Source: Prochlorococcus sp. AG-347-E23 (GTDB lineage Bacteria; Cyanobacteriota; Cyanobacteriia; PCC-6307; Cyanobiaceae). From it: DNA of 64,000 nucleotides. Shown piece by piece: positions 19,694 through 29,537 of the stretch. The translations under genes and the position numbers were made by a program. Each line of letters starts with the position of its first letter. The first letter of the stretch is position 1. The stretch spans positions 18,109 to 82,108 of the forward strand of contig QCBH01000006.1 of NCBI GenBank assembly GCA_003281685.1, written 5' to 3'. The notes below the pieces were generated by a model that searched no databases, had not been told where the DNA came from, and saw only the letters and a list, made by a program, of their open reading frames with translations.

Positions 19694-22525
19694 TTAATTT
19701 TGATCATCTGTGTCAGTTTTAGGTTGAAACATAAACATTGAATAAATAACATTTCGTCTCATATTAGTCATCATTTCGAGAAACATATCATATCCTTCAT
19801 TTTTATATTCGATTAAAGGATCTTTTTGACCATAACCTCTCAATCCAACTGATTCCCTCAATGAGTCCATGGATTGAAGATGTTCTCGCCATAAATTATC
19901 TATTTGCTGCAAAATAAAAAATCTTTCAGCTTCTCTCATTAATCCTGGACGAATCTTTTCTATTTGTGATTCTTTAAGATCATAAGCTATTCGCAACTGC
20001 TCTTGAAAATAGTTTTTTAATTCTTCTATTGAAAGTAAATTAACATCATCAGATTTTAGATCATCTAAAAGATAAATAAATTCTTTGACTTTAGAAATTA
20101 ATTGGTCAATATTCCATTCTTCAGGAGGAAGATCAGGATTAATATAAGCATCTACAATTTCAATCATTGTCCTTTCTCCATATCCTATTACTTGTCTCTT
20201 TAAATCAATACCTTTAAGTACTCTTAGTCTTTCACCATAAACTGCTTTTCTTTGATTGTTCATTACCTCGTCGTATTCAAAAACTTGTTTTCTAATATCG
20301 TAATAGTAAGTTTCAACTTTCTTTTGAGCACTTTCTAGAGACCTTGTAAGCATTCCTGACTCAATAGGCATATCTTCATCTACCCTAAAAGCATTCATTA
20401 AATTTGCTACTCTATCACCTCCAAAAATCCTTAATAAATTATCATCTAAAGATAAAAAGAATCTTGTACTTCCAAGATCACCTTGTCTTCCTGCTCTTCC
20501 TCTAAGTTGATTATCCACTCTTCTTGATTCATGTCTCTCAGTACCAATTACATGTAAACCCCCAGCTTCTCTTACTTTTTCTTCTTCATGAGTCAAAACT
20601 TTTTCATATTCTTTTTTTACATCAGACAAAGATTCTCTCAAAAGCTTTATCAAGTTATCATCAGTTGGTGCTTTTTCTGCAGCTGTAGCTATCCTGTCAT
20701 CAAGCTCCAAGACAGAAAGTTGTTTATCCCCCCAATTTTTAACAAGTTCATCAGATAAGAGAGAGAGTTTCTTTTCAATTACTTCATCTAGTTTGCAAGG
20801 GAAAAGACTTGTTGACGAATTTGAAATGTTCTTTTTCAAATTTGCACCTGATTTTGTAGAAAAACCACCCTTAGATTTTGAATTTCTTTGTTTAGGTATT
20901 GGTGGCTTGTGCTCATTATCAGGCTTGACTAACAAAGGAATTAAAATTTCTTTTAATTTCAGTCTTGCCATATAGTCACTATTACCTCCAAGAATTATAT
21001 CTGTTCCCCTTCCAGCCATATTAGTCGCAATAGTAACAGCACCTGCTCTTCCTGCCTGAGCAACAATTTCAGCCTCACGTTCAACGTTCTCTGGCTTAGC
21101 ATTTAACAAATTATGTGGGATTTTTTCGGCAGATAAAAGTGAACTTAGTAATTCACTTTTTTCAACACTTGTCGTACCAACTAAAACAGGTCTACCATCT
21201 CTATGAATTTGTGCAGTTTCTTTAGCAACGGCTTTCCATTTACCAATCTCTGTCTTAAATACTTGATCAGACCAATCTTGTCTCTTTCTTATTTGATTTG
21301 TCGGTATGACTGTTGATTCTAATTTATAAGTTTTTTCAAATTCAACCTCTTCAGTTTTTGCAGTTCCCGTCATTCCTGCTAAACCTGGATATAAAAGGAA
21401 AAAATTCTGATAAGTTATGGATGCTAATGTTTGAGTCTCGGGTTGAATTTTAAGATCCTCTTTTGCTTCTATTGCCTGATGTTGTCCATCGCTCCAACGC
21501 CTTCCAGGCATTACCCTACCAGTAAATTCGTCCACTATTACAGCCTCATCGTTCTTAATAATATAATTTACATCTTTAATAAATAATTCTTTGGCTTTTA
21601 AAGCGTTAGTTATATAATGCGCCCAAGGATCTTGAGGATTATATAAATCTTTCACTCCCAAATACTCTTCACATTTTGCAAAACCCTGATCAGTTAATAT
21701 ACAACTTCTCTGTTTTTCATCAACTTCATAATCCCCTTCTGGATCAATACCATCTTTACTTAATTCTTTTGCTTTGACTAATGCCAGAGATAATTCTGCA
21801 GCTTTTTGATATTTTTCTTGTGGTCTTTCAACTTGGCCAGAAATGATTAAAGGCGTTCTTGCTTCATCAATTAATATTGAATCAACCTCATCAATTACGC
21901 AGTAATTAAATTTTCTTTGAACTACCTCACTAATATCAGTAGCCATATTATCTCTTAAATAATCAAATCCTAATTCTGAATTTGTGGCATAAGTTATATC
22001 ACAATCATAATTTTTCTTTCTCTCAACTGGATTCATATCTTGCTGAATCAAACCAACGGATAAACCTAAAAAACGATGAACTTGTCCCATCCACTCTGCA
22101 TCCCTTCTAGCTAAATAATCATTTACAGTAACAACATGAACACCTTTTCCCGTAAGAGCATTTAAATAACAAGGTAATGTTGCGACAAGAGTTTTTCCTT
22201 CTCCAGTCTTCATCTCTGCTATTTGGCACTCATTTAAAACCATCCCGCCTATTAACTGAACATCAAAATGTCTCATGTCAAGAACACGTTTACTTGCTTC
22301 TCTTACGATTGCAAAGGCTTTAGGAAGAAATTCTTCAAGGAGTTCTTTTTGCTTTTTAAAATCTAATTCTGCTGAAATATTTGATTTGAGATTTTGAGTT
22401 TCTTTTCTCAGCTCATCATCAGTCAATTGAGAAATTTCCTCTTCTAAAAAATTTACCTCTTCCACTATTGGTTGATAGCGCTTTAACTTTCGTGTATTCG
22501 GATCTCCCAACAAAAGTTTTAGCAT
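19694..22525 (-). CDS. secA: preprotein translocase ATPase SecA
   Basis: SecA is the motor that pushes unfolded proteins through SecYEG, here at the plasma and thylakoid membranes. The 943 residues include Walker A ([13 protein letters not shown]), the Walker B/DEVD box ([16 protein letters not shown]), the preprotein cross-linking domain, the second helicase domain ([29 protein letters not shown]) and the helical scaffold ([20 protein letters not shown]). Between residues 535 and 580 is a Lys/Ser/Asn-rich insert of the cyanobacterial type. The C-terminal zinc-binding tail of E. coli SecA is absent. The start is ATG. Confidence 0.98.
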   Translation of the reverse strand: MLKLLLGDPNTRKLKRYQPIVEEVNFLEEEISQLTDDELRKETQNLKSNISAELDFKKQKELLEEFLPKAFAIVREASKRVLDMRHFDVQLIGGMVLNECQIAEMKTGEGKTLVATLPCYLNALTGKGVHVVTVNDYLARRDAEWMGQVHRFLGLSVGLIQQDMNPVERKKNYDCDITYATNSELGFDYLRDNMATDISEVVQRKFNYCVIDEVDSILIDEARTPLIISGQVERPQEKYQKAAELSLALVKAKELSKDGIDPEGDYEVDEKQRSCILTDQGFAKCEEYLGVKDLYNPQDPWAHYITNALKAKELFIKDVNYIIKNDEAVIVDEFTGRVMPGRRWSDGQHQAIEAKEDLKIQPETQTLASITYQNFFLLYPGLAGMTGTAKTEEVEFEKTYKLESTVIPTNQIRKRQDWSDQVFKTEIGKWKAVAKETAQIHRDGRPVLVGTTSVEKSELLSSLLSAEKIPHNLLNAKPENVEREAEIVAQAGRAGAVTIATNMAGRGTDIILGGNSDYMARLKLKEILIPLLVKPDNEHKPPIPKQRNSKSKGGFSTKSGANLKKNISNSSTSLFPCKLDEVIEKKLSLLSDELVKNWGDKQLSVLELDDRIATAAEKAPTDDNLIKLLRESLSDVKKEYEKVLTHEEEKVREAGGLHVIGTERHESRRVDNQLRGRAGRQGDLGSTRFFLSLDDNLLRIFGGDRVANLMNAFRVDEDMPIESGMLTRSLESAQKKVETYYYDIRKQVFEYDEVMNNQRKAVYGERLRVLKGIDLKRQVIGYGERTMIEIVDAYINPDLPPEEWNIDQLISKVKEFIYLLDDLKSDDVNLLSIEELKNYFQEQLRIAYDLKESQIEKIRPGLMREAERFFILQQIDNLWREHLQSMDSLRESVGLRGYGQKDPLIEYKNEGYDMFLEMMTNMRRNVIYSMFMFQPKTDTDDQN

Positions 22526-22699
22526 AAGTCAAAGTCCTTAAAAAATTTATCTTATTACAAACATTATAAATTAGTGCGTTACAACAGAATGAAGAAAACT
22601 ATTAACTCTTTATTTTGTAGAAACGATCGATTAAGGTATTTAGATTGAAGTCACAAAAATAACCTAGCTGACATCACTTTTAAAAAATCTTTTTAATAA

Positions 22700-23155
22700 A
22701 TGAAAGAAATATCTCTAATCAAACATGCCAAAGGAGCTTTAGGGTTAAGGATTTTTGGATTAGGTCCTAATCTTAAACCAACAAATGGATTAATTAAGCT
22801 ACATAAATTACTAGAAACCAATGCTTTTTGGGCAAAAAATAGAACAATTAATGATCTAAAAAAATGTCTTGCTAACAGTGATGTCGTAATAAGTCTTTGG
22901 GTTGGTAAGGAAATAGTTGGTTTTGGTAGAGCTTTAACCGATGGGATTTACCGCGGAGTGCTTTGGGATATTGTTATAGATCAAAATCACCAAGGCAACG
23001 GTTTTGGCACATTAATTGTAAAAAATCTTTTATCTTCTAAAAAAATTAAAAATACAAAAAAATTATATTTAATGACAACAAATAAAAAATTGTTTTATTC
23101 TCAATTTGATTTTAAAGAAGTTACTTCTCAAAATTTATTGATTCGTGAAATATAA
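22700..23155 (+). CDS. GNAT-family N-acetyltransferase
   Basis: The 151-residue protein has the GNAT fold pattern: a beta strand with VGFGRALTDGIYRGVLWDIVI, then the acetyl-CoA pyrophosphate-binding loop DQNHQGNGFGTLIVKNLL (Q/RxxGxG/A) at about residues 95-112, and a C-terminal YSQFDFKEV segment. It therefore most likely acetylates an amine. The acceptor could be a small molecule or a protein N terminus and cannot be determined. Marine picocyanobacteria carry several such genes. The start is ATG. It stands alone on the plus strand, with a small hairpin just after the stop. Confidence 0.85.
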   Translation: MKEISLIKHAKGALGLRIFGLGPNLKPTNGLIKLHKLLETNAFWAKNRTINDLKKCLANSDVVISLWVGKEIVGFGRALTDGIYRGVLWDIVIDQNHQGNGFGTLIVKNLLSSKKIKNTKKLYLMTTNKKLFYSQFDFKEVTSQNLLIREI

Positions 23156-23159
23156 AGCA

Positions 23160-23176
23160 CTCTTTGTTATAAAGAG
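23160..23176. terminator. possible bidirectional terminator hairpin
   Basis: CTCTTT and AAAGAG pair perfectly around the loop GTTAT in the 28-base gap between the convergent GNAT and SnoaL-like genes. There is no clear T tract on either side, so termination efficiency is doubtful. The position between convergent stops is the main support. Confidence 0.35.
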
Positions 23177-23183
23177 AATAAAA

Positions 23184-23615
23184 TCAAGATACGAATTTAC
23201 TATAAAGCCATCTTATAAAAGGACCCAAAATAGGGACTGGTCCAAAAGTTGGCCCACAAAAATCAAAATAATCTCTGTGCTCCTTAATTTTTCCAGAATC
23301 TCCGAACTTTAATCTAGTAGTACCAGGATAAATAAATTCTTTACCCATAATTTTTAAACCCATTGTCCATTCAACAAATCCACAATCTCCAGTTATGGAA
23401 ATTGCATGAGTTTCTAAAAAAACATCATCACATCTTTTTACTAATTTTTCTTGAGCCTCAATATAGGAATCTATCCCTTCTTTTTCTTGCGTAGGATCAA
23501 TGAAAATTACATCTTTTTGATAAAACTCATGCCATTTTTCCTTAGATGGAGGTTTAGAACCATAAGGCTTTGAAAATAGATTTTTTAAATTCTCAATATT
23601 AACAGTTTGTTTCAT
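23184..23615 (-). CDS. SnoaL/NTF2-like fold protein
   Basis: The 143-residue protein resembles the SnoaL-like (NTF2-fold) group. It has an N-terminal helix with FSKPYGSKPPSKEKWHEFYQKD, the strand DVIFIDPTQEKEGIDSYIEAQ, and a late RLKFGDSGKIKEHRDYFDF motif typical of such folds, where a conserved Asp/His cluster lines the cavity. The fold is used for small-molecule isomerases, hydrolases and binding proteins, so no activity is assigned. I start it at the ATG at 23615 (MKQTVNIENL); a TTG nine codons upstream adds no family sequence. It ends 28 bases from the convergent GNAT gene. Confidence 0.78.
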   Translation of the reverse strand: MKQTVNIENLKNLFSKPYGSKPPSKEKWHEFYQKDVIFIDPTQEKEGIDSYIEAQEKLVKRCDDVFLETHAISITGDCGFVEWTMGLKIMGKEFIYPGTTRLKFGDSGKIKEHRDYFDFCGPTFGPVPILGPFIRWLYSKFVS

Positions 23616-23658
23616 GAGACAAAATATTAAAACATGAGCCAATAATAAATGATAAAAA

Positions 23659-23898
23659 TTAATTTTTAAGTTCTTTTTTTATTTTAATATTATTTAAATC
23701 ACACCAAAGGTTGATATTTTTAATATCAATATTTTCCGTATGAATATCACAATCTTTCAAATATTCATCTATTAATGAATCTCGCATCAAATCCCTTAAG
23801 ACGCCACTCCGTCTCAACTTACCATAACTCATGTTTTGCAGATCTAGTGAAATACTTTTTAAAAAGAATTTTTTTTCGTTATTTTTCAGATTTTTCAC
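23659..23898 (-). CDS. small hypothetical protein, 79 aa
   Basis: I do not recognise this protein. It is charged, Lys/Asn-rich and probably helical, with a central LRRSGVLRDLMRDSLIDEYLKDC segment that could form an amphipathic helix. It has no membrane segment or signal peptide. The start would be GTG at 23898, or an internal ATG giving MSYGKLRRSG from about residue 23. It sits 43 bases upstream of the SnoaL-like gene on the same strand, and base composition does not set it apart. It may be a lineage-restricted gene or a chance reading frame in AT-rich DNA. Confidence 0.45.
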   Translation of the reverse strand: MKNLKNNEKKFFLKSISLDLQNMSYGKLRRSGVLRDLMRDSLIDEYLKDCDIHTENIDIKNINLWCDLNNIKIKKELKN

Positions 23899-24045
23899 TA
23901 ATCTAATAGCAGTGATGTTTATTATATAACTTTAAATAAAACCATATTCGGTAAATTAAATACTTTTATGGCTTCTAGATGAAGATTCTTTGATGCATAT
24001 CTACTACATCTATAAGAATTAGATAGACTAATTAAATTTTTAAAA

Positions 24046-24116
24046 GCGGATGAAGAGATTCGAACTCTCGACATTCTCCTTGGCAAGGAGATGCTCTACC
24101 ACTGAGCTACATCCGC
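24046..24116 (-). tRNA. tRNA-Gly (anticodon GCC)
   Basis: Read on the minus strand, the 71 bases fold as a complete cloverleaf. It has a 7-bp acceptor stem (GCGGATG with CATCCGC), a D arm GCTC...GAGC, a 5-bp anticodon stem TCTCC/GGAGA around loop TTGCCAA, and a T arm GAGAG/CTCTT (one G-U pair) with loop TTCGAAT. The anticodon GCC reads GGC and GGU glycine codons. The CCA end is not encoded. It is the only tRNA gene I find in the window. Confidence 0.96.
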
Positions 24117-24127
24117 ATAACTTTTTT

Positions 24128-24133
24128 ATTTTA
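24128..24133 (-). promoter_or_regulatory. candidate -10 element for tRNA-Gly
   Basis: On the minus strand TAAAAT lies 11 bases before the tRNA 5' end, at the distance expected for a -10 box with a start just ahead of the mature tRNA. A -35 element at standard spacing is not clear. In AT-rich DNA such hexamers are common, so the call rests only on position. Confidence 0.35.
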
Positions 24134-24177
24134 TCTCAAAGAAGGGATCAATGATAAAAATAATTAAATTTTTTCAA

Positions 24178-24654
24178 TTAATTTAAATTTTTAATTAAGG
24201 ATCCCATCTCAATTGCTTGTAAAGCATAATTCCAACCAAGATTATTTTTAATCCCTGCTCTTTCTAAAGCCTGCTGCATAGTATCAGTAGTTAAAACTCC
24301 AAAAATAATTGGGACATTATTTTCATTGGAAACTTGTGAAATACCTTTGCTCGCCTCAGATATAACTACATCATAGTGGGAAGTTTCACCACGTATCACA
24401 GCCCCAAGAGCAATTACAACGTCATAACTCTTTTTTTTCATGAGGGTTTTAGCTGCGATTGGTAATTCGAATGAACCAGGAACCCAAACTATATCTACTT
24501 GATTGCTTAATTCAGAAGTATCTAAACCATGTCTTTTTAGACAATCAAGACATCCAGATAGAATTTTATTTGTAATTAAATCATTAAATCTTGCTATTAC
24601 AATCCCAACTTTTAAAGTAGAGGCATTAGTAAAAGAACCCTCAAAAATAGCCAT
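24178..24654 (-). CDS. ribH: 6,7-dimethyl-8-ribityllumazine synthase
   Basis: RibH condenses the ribityl-aminouracil precursor with dihydroxybutanone phosphate to give lumazine, the step before riboflavin. The 158-residue length is typical. Motifs are [18 protein letters not shown] near residue 18, [13 protein letters not shown], and [16 protein letters not shown], which carries the catalytic His. [18 protein letters not shown] and a conserved [13 protein letters not shown] ending follow. The start is ATG at 24654. It is 49 bases downstream of psbZ on the same strand, and a motif at 24683-24693 is repeated upstream of psbZ. Confidence 0.96.
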   Translation of the reverse strand: MAIFEGSFTNASTLKVGIVIARFNDLITNKILSGCLDCLKRHGLDTSELSNQVDIVWVPGSFELPIAAKTLMKKKSYDVVIALGAVIRGETSHYDVVISEASKGISQVSNENNVPIIFGVLTTDTMQQALERAGIKNNLGWNYALQAIEMGSLIKNLN

Positions 24655-24682
24655 TAAATTTTACTTAGATATATTAATAGAC

Positions 24683-24693
24683 TCTCATGAAAA
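24683..24693 (-). promoter_or_regulatory. TTTTCATGAGA motif upstream of ribH
   Basis: On the minus strand this 11-mer ends 28 bases before the ribH ATG and is followed by an AT-rich stretch (TATTAATATATC). An identical 11-mer precedes psbZ at 24940-24950. No known cyanobacterial binding site is matched. Confidence 0.35.
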
Positions 24694-24703
24694 GGTATTA
24701 AGT

Positions 24704-24901
24704 TCAAACTAATGAAGAAACTATCCCCGTAACAAAAACCAAAACAACCCAAACAGCAGCAATAGAATAAATTTTTCTCCTACTTTCTCTCTGTCCTTCC
24801 TCAGTAGAAGGTTGAGTCACATATAAAACGGGTACTCCAACTACCGCTATTAAAGAAGCAAATAATAGAGCATTTACGAAGAAGAAGTTAACAGCCTGCA
24901 T
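24704..24901 (-). CDS. psbZ: photosystem II protein PsbZ (Ycf9)
   Basis: PsbZ is a two-helix thylakoid protein at the edge of the photosystem II core, beside CP43. The 65-residue protein has one helix at about residues 5-28 (NALLFASLIAVVGVPVLYV), a charged loop (PSTEEGQRESRRK), and a second helix at about 44-64 (YSIAAVWVVLVFVTGIVSSL). The VVGVPV motif and the SxxxWxxLVFxxGIxxS pattern are those of PsbZ. It starts at ATG 24901, divergent from mutS. This gene alone shows that the organism is an oxygenic phototroph. Confidence 0.9.
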   Translation of the reverse strand: MQAVNFFFVNALLFASLIAVVGVPVLYVTQPSTEEGQRESRRKIYSIAAVWVVLVFVTGIVSSLV

Positions 24902-24923
24902 AATTCAGTCTTAGGTTTCAAAT

Positions 24924-24938
24924 ATTATAAATACTATA
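24924..24938 (-). promoter_or_regulatory. candidate psbZ promoter -10 boxes
   Basis: Reading toward psbZ, TATAGT (24933-24938) and TATAAT (24924-24929) lie 32-37 and 23-28 bases before the start codon. Directly upstream of them is the 11-mer TTTTCATGAGA (24940-24950), which is also found ahead of ribH. Either hexamer could be the -10; no -35 is evident. The position is plausible but unproven. Confidence 0.4.
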
Positions 24939-24939
24939 A

Positions 24940-24950
24940 TCTCATGAAAA
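24940..24950 (-). promoter_or_regulatory. TTTTCATGAGA motif upstream of psbZ
   Basis: Identical to the element at 24683-24693. It ends 38 bases before the psbZ ATG, directly next to two candidate -10 boxes. It also contains half of a CTCAT-GAAA-ATGAG inverted repeat (24941-24954) that the ribH copy lacks. Confidence 0.35.
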
Positions 24951-25041
24951 TGAGAATTATTAGAGAAAATTTACATACTTTAGCCACTTTAAATGCAAAA
25001 AAAAAATTTCTACCTAATATCTATTTAGGAATTAAAAAAGT

Positions 25042-27783
25042 ATGCAAGAAGATACGATAATTCAAAAGAATCTATTTGCGATTGGTAATGATAATAATGA
25101 GCAAAAAGAAATAACAAAAATTCCAGAAGATTTATCTTTGGAAGATTTAAAAAACGAATCGCAAAAAAGACCCAGACAAAGAAAAAATTCAACTAATTTA
25201 ATAAATAAACTCAAGACTGATTTAATTTCAAATAACAAAAATGTTTGCATCAATGAAGAATCTTATAGCTATAAAACAGTTTCAAAACTGAAATTAACTC
25301 CTGTAATGAAGCATTATGTAACTCTAAAAGAAGAAAATAAAGATAGGTTATTACTTTATAGATTAGGAGATTTTTTTGAATGTTTTTTTGAGGACGCTGT
25401 ATTAATATCTAACCTTTTAGAAATAACGCTTACCAGTAAAGATGCTGGCAAAGAGATTGGTAAGATCCCTATGGCAGGGGTTCCCCATCATGCAATGGAG
25501 AGATACTGTGCTGATTTAATTAAAAAAAATTATTCTGTGGTTATATGCGATCAATTAGAAAAAAGTTCTGGAAATTATGGGACTCCAATTAAAAGAGGAA
25601 TAACAAGAATAATTACTCCTGGAACTGTAATTGAAGAGGGGATGTTGATAGCAAAGAAAAATAATTGGATTACTGCTATTTACTTATCAGAAGAAAACTC
25701 AGATCAATCTTATGAATGGGGGATATCAAAAGCTGATGTGAGCACAGGAGAATTAATAACTTTAGAAGGCCAATCTCTGTCAAAACTATTTGATGAAATT
25801 ATTAAATTAGATTCTTCAGAAATCATTGTAGGAAGCAATGCAGTAAGAAATTTATTAATTAAAGGAAATAGTCAAATTACATATACTGTTTCTCAAGAGA
25901 CTAATTTCGGAATTAATGAAGCAAATTATCTAATAAAAAATTATTTCCAAATTGCAAACCTAGAGGGAATAGGACTTAAAAATTTAAACAATGCAACTAG
26001 ATCACTTGGAGGTTTATTAAATTATTTAGAAAAAATTAATCCTTCAAATTTAGATAAAGATTCTTCTTTAAAAATCTCATTAGACTTTCCACAAATCCAA
26101 TATGTTCACAACAAATTAATTATTGATTATCAAACTCAAAAAAACTTAGAAATCAACAATACACAAAGAGAAAACAATTATGTAGGTTCGCTACTATGGA
26201 GTATTGATAGAACTTATACTTGCATGGGTGCAAGGTGTTTAAGAAGGTGGATAGATTCACCACTATTAAACGTTAATGAAATTTATAAAAGACAAAATAT
26301 AATAACAAACTTTATTGAATCTAAAAAATTACGTACAGATACCCAAAATTTACTTAGAGCAATGGGTGATTTAGAAAGACTTTCAGGTAGAGCTTGTGCA
26401 GGACATGCAAGTCCCAGAGACTTAATTGCAATAGCTGAAGGTTTAAAAAAATTGCCTAGACTAAAATCCATAATTGAATTATTTGAATATGATCTCCCAG
26501 ATTGGACTGATCAATTAAAAAATATTGATGAAGGACTCTTAGAATTAGCTGATAATATAAGTTTTAAACTAATAGAAAATCCTCCTCTAAATATTAGCGA
26601 AGGAGGCATGATCCACAATGGTGTTGACAATATATTAGATGGTTTACGTAATTTAATGGATGATTACTCTGAGTGGCTAAATAAAGAGGAATTAAAAGAA
26701 AGAAAAATTAGCAAAATTTCAAACCTAAAAATTCAATTTCATAAAAATTTTGGGTACTACATTTCTATAAATAAATCAAAAGTTAATTTAGCTCCACAAC
26801 ATTGGATCAAAAGGCAAACACTTACAAATGAAGAAAGGTATGTCACTTCAGAAATTAAAAATAAAGAAAATAAGATTTTCCAAATAAAAAGTAGAGCTTC
26901 ATCAAGAGAATATGAAATTTTCAGTGAATTAAGAAGTATAGTTGCTGAAAAAACAAAACAAATAAGATCAATCGCAAAATCTATAGCATCTCTTGATGCA
27001 TTGCTAGGTTTATCAATTACTTCAGTAGAAAACAATTTTATAAAACCTTCATTAATACCAATTAGTGATTCAATGACAAAAAATAATACAAAAATTATCT
27101 CAGGAAGAAATCCAATTGTAGAGCAATTATTAAATGATAAAAAGTTTATAGCAAACGATATCTCTTTTGATGATAATCAAAAATTAATTATATTAACAGG
27201 TCCCAATGCAAGCGGAAAAAGTTGCTTTATAAGACAACTTGGTTTAATACAAATTCTCGCACAAATTGGTAGCTTTGTTCCTGCTAATAATGCTGAAATC
27301 AAGATTGCAGATAGGATTTTTACAAGAATTGGGGCTGTTGATGATCAATCATCTGGACAATCAACATTTATGGTAGAGATGTCCGAAACTGCATCGATTC
27401 TAAATCAGGCAACTTCTAGCTCACTAGTTTTACTTGATGAGATAGGTAGAGGAACATCTACTTTTGATGGACTTTCAATAGCTTGGTCAGTAAGTGAATA
27501 TCTTGCAAAAAAAATTCAATGTAATACTATTTTTGCAACTCACTATCATGAGCTGAATTATTTAAAAAATTCAAATAAGAATATACAAAATTTTCAAGTT
27601 TTAGTAGAACAAAATAATGATCAACTATTTTTTAGTCACAGGATTGTCAAAGGGGGCTCAAACAAAAGCTACGGTATAGAAGCAGCTAAATTAGCAGGAG
27701 TTCCAAAAGAAGTTATTGAAAAAGCAAAATCAGTTTTAAATTCTTTAGAAAAGAATAATAAATTAAATTATGATATTCAGTAG
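25042..27783 (+). CDS. mutS: DNA mismatch repair protein MutS
   Basis: MutS recognises mismatches and small loops. The 913 residues include an N-terminal extension of about 85 residues, rich in Lys, Asn and Glu, before the mismatch-binding domain begins at [16 protein letters not shown]. The mismatch-contacting Phe-x-Glu sits in [13 protein letters not shown]. The C-terminal ATPase has Walker [16 protein letters not shown] near residue 720, the [16 protein letters not shown] signature, Walker [17 protein letters not shown] and the ATHYHEL switch. This is the MutS1 type. The start is ATG at 25042, preceded by a small hairpin. mutL is not in the window. Confidence 0.97.
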   Translation: MQEDTIIQKNLFAIGNDNNEQKEITKIPEDLSLEDLKNESQKRPRQRKNSTNLINKLKTDLISNNKNVCINEESYSYKTVSKLKLTPVMKHYVTLKEENKDRLLLYRLGDFFECFFEDAVLISNLLEITLTSKDAGKEIGKIPMAGVPHHAMERYCADLIKKNYSVVICDQLEKSSGNYGTPIKRGITRIITPGTVIEEGMLIAKKNNWITAIYLSEENSDQSYEWGISKADVSTGELITLEGQSLSKLFDEIIKLDSSEIIVGSNAVRNLLIKGNSQITYTVSQETNFGINEANYLIKNYFQIANLEGIGLKNLNNATRSLGGLLNYLEKINPSNLDKDSSLKISLDFPQIQYVHNKLIIDYQTQKNLEINNTQRENNYVGSLLWSIDRTYTCMGARCLRRWIDSPLLNVNEIYKRQNIITNFIESKKLRTDTQNLLRAMGDLERLSGRACAGHASPRDLIAIAEGLKKLPRLKSIIELFEYDLPDWTDQLKNIDEGLLELADNISFKLIENPPLNISEGGMIHNGVDNILDGLRNLMDDYSEWLNKEELKERKISKISNLKIQFHKNFGYYISINKSKVNLAPQHWIKRQTLTNEERYVTSEIKNKENKIFQIKSRASSREYEIFSELRSIVAEKTKQIRSIAKSIASLDALLGLSITSVENNFIKPSLIPISDSMTKNNTKIISGRNPIVEQLLNDKKFIANDISFDDNQKLIILTGPNASGKSCFIRQLGLIQILAQIGSFVPANNAEIKIADRIFTRIGAVDDQSSGQSTFMVEMSETASILNQATSSSLVLLDEIGRGTSTFDGLSIAWSVSEYLAKKIQCNTIFATHYHELNYLKNSNKNIQNFQVLVEQNNDQLFFSHRIVKGGSNKSYGIEAAKLAGVPKEVIEKAKSVLNSLEKNNKLNYDIQ

Positions 27784-27814
27784 ATTTTTGACATTTTTAT
27801 AAGATATATACTTT

Positions 27815-28438
27815 TTAAATAGCTTCCCTCAACAAGGCATTAACTACAGCAGCTGCCATGGCAGCACCCCCTCTAGTTGAATTCAAGACTATTCTAGGAA
27901 GATCAGTGGAAATCAGTTTGTTTTTGCTTTTCTCTACTCCAATAAATCCAACAGGCATTCCGATAATTAAACTAGGTAAATTTTTTGCATTCTCTAAAAT
28001 ATCAATTAGATAAGTTAAAGCTGTAGGCGAACTGCCAATAACTACAATAGGTGATTTGCTTCCAGAATATTTAGCAGATAACTCCTTCCAACCTTCACTT
28101 AAGCCATATGCAGTTTTAGTTAACTCTGTCTGCTTATTTTCTCCGAACCACATTCTCGCCGTGAAGACTTTATTTCTAGTGGTATTCACTGCCATAGATT
28201 TTATAGCTGCTGCAGCCATATCGGTATCAGTCAAAATCGGAGCACCATTTTTAAGTGCTTGAAGCCCATTTTCGCAAGCACCTTCACTAAAATTAATAAG
28301 ATTTTGAACTGAAAAATCTCCTGAGGTATGGACTAATCTCTCTAAAACTTTTTTTTCCAAATAATTTAGATCATTGGCTCCTAATTGAGATCTTATAAAT
28401 CTGATGCTTTCCAAAAAAATTGGATGATCTATTACCAT
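27815..28438 (-). CDS. cobH: precorrin-8X methylmutase
   Basis: CobH/CbiC moves the methyl group from C-11 to C-12 of precorrin-8X, giving hydrogenobyrinate on the route to the corrin ring of cobalamin-type cofactors. The 207-residue protein shows the catalytic His in ERLVHTSGDF (H37), DTDMAAAAIKSMAV, VIGSSPTALTYLIDIL, IGMPVGFIGVEKSK, and an ending with STRGGAAMAAAVVNALL. All are normal for the family. The start is ATG. No other corrin gene is nearby, as is usual for cyanobacteria, where the pathway genes are dispersed. It converges on mutS. Confidence 0.94.
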   Translation of the reverse strand: MVIDHPIFLESIRFIRSQLGANDLNYLEKKVLERLVHTSGDFSVQNLINFSEGACENGLQALKNGAPILTDTDMAAAAIKSMAVNTTRNKVFTARMWFGENKQTELTKTAYGLSEGWKELSAKYSGSKSPIVVIGSSPTALTYLIDILENAKNLPSLIIGMPVGFIGVEKSKNKLISTDLPRIVLNSTRGGAAMAAAVVNALLREAI

Positions 28439-28496
28439 TAAATTTAATTTGTGTTAGAAGTAATCATAGTTAGTATATGGTTTTTATTGAGCGATT

Positions 28497-29498
28497 ATGC
28501 CAATACAAATATTATGGGGTAATGATCTAAATGCTCAAAATACATTTATTCAAAAATTAATTGATAACGAAGTATCCAAGGAATGGAAAGAAATAAACGT
28601 AACTAATTTAAATGGAGATGATGATGAGCAAGTCAATCAAGCTTTTGATGAAGTTGTTACACCTCCTTTTGGAGATGGATACAGAATAGTTACATTGAAA
28701 AATAATCCAATTTTTACCGCAAAACATGAGGATCTAAGAATTAAATTTGAAAAAATTCATGACACTATACCTAAAAATACTTATTTCATTTTACAAAATA
28801 CAAAAAAACCAGACTCAAGACTAAAGAGTACTAAATTTTTACAAAAACTTATCAAAAATAATTTAGCCAAAGAAAAATCATTTTCTTTACCAGAAATCTG
28901 GGACTATGAGGGACAAAAAAGATTCTTAGAAGATGCAGCAAATGAAATGAATATTAAAATTGATGAAAATGCAGCCGAATTAATTATTGATTCTGTTGGA
29001 AATGATAGCTTTAAATTAATAAATGAATTAGCTAAAGCAAAAACATACCTTTCTGCAGTATCAAGTGATTTGAATTCACAACTTTTTCTCAAAAGTATTG
29101 ATGTAAAAAAAATATTTAGTGATCATCAATCCAACATTTTCAAAATCATTGATCTTCTCTTACAAAAAAATATTAATGAAAGCCTCATTGAAATAAATTA
29201 TTCCTTACAGAAAGGAGAACCTCCTTTAAGACTAAATGCAGGTTTAATTAGTCAGATAAGAATTCATACAATTATAAAATTAGCAGGTAATTCAGAAAAC
29301 GATAATGCGGAAAAAATTTGTAATCTTGCAGGCATTTCTAATCCAAAAAGAATTTTTTTTATTCGTAAAAAAGTCAAAAATGTATCTCAAGAATATCTAA
29401 TAAATTTAATGAGTAATTTATTAGATATTGAATCATTACTAAAACAAGGTAATAATCCTATAAATGTTTTTACAGAGAATTTAATTAATTTAAGTTAA
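28497..29498 (+). CDS. holA: DNA polymerase III subunit delta
   Basis: HolA is the wrench subunit of the clamp loader, opening the DnaN ring. The 333-residue protein has the three-domain pattern of the family, recognised by an N-terminal ILWGNDLNAQNTFIQKLI, then FILQNTKKPDSRLKSTKFLQ and a C-terminal collar helix region. Sequence conservation in HolA is always low, so the call rests on length, the clamp-loader fold pattern and the cyanobacterial gene order next to lysC. It starts at ATG 28497 and is followed by lysC 39 bases later. The partner dnaX is at 43034. Confidence 0.82.
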   Translation: MPIQILWGNDLNAQNTFIQKLIDNEVSKEWKEINVTNLNGDDDEQVNQAFDEVVTPPFGDGYRIVTLKNNPIFTAKHEDLRIKFEKIHDTIPKNTYFILQNTKKPDSRLKSTKFLQKLIKNNLAKEKSFSLPEIWDYEGQKRFLEDAANEMNIKIDENAAELIIDSVGNDSFKLINELAKAKTYLSAVSSDLNSQLFLKSIDVKKIFSDHQSNIFKIIDLLLQKNINESLIEINYSLQKGEPPLRLNAGLISQIRIHTIIKLAGNSENDNAEKICNLAGISNPKRIFFIRKKVKNVSQEYLINLMSNLLDIESLLKQGNNPINVFTENLINLS

Positions 29499-29537
29499 CC
29501 AAATTATAAGTTCAAGAATTTACATTATGATTTAAAT

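Noticed and set aside
22535..22590. HLR1-type RpaB box upstream of secA
   Set aside because: One TTACA-like half-site is present, but the second repeat does not fit the required sequence and spacing.
22589..22648. Nineteen-codon ORF upstream of the GNAT gene
   Set aside because: It is very short, has no ribosome site or recognisable peptide, and lies in an AT-rich spacer that should hold the secA promoter.
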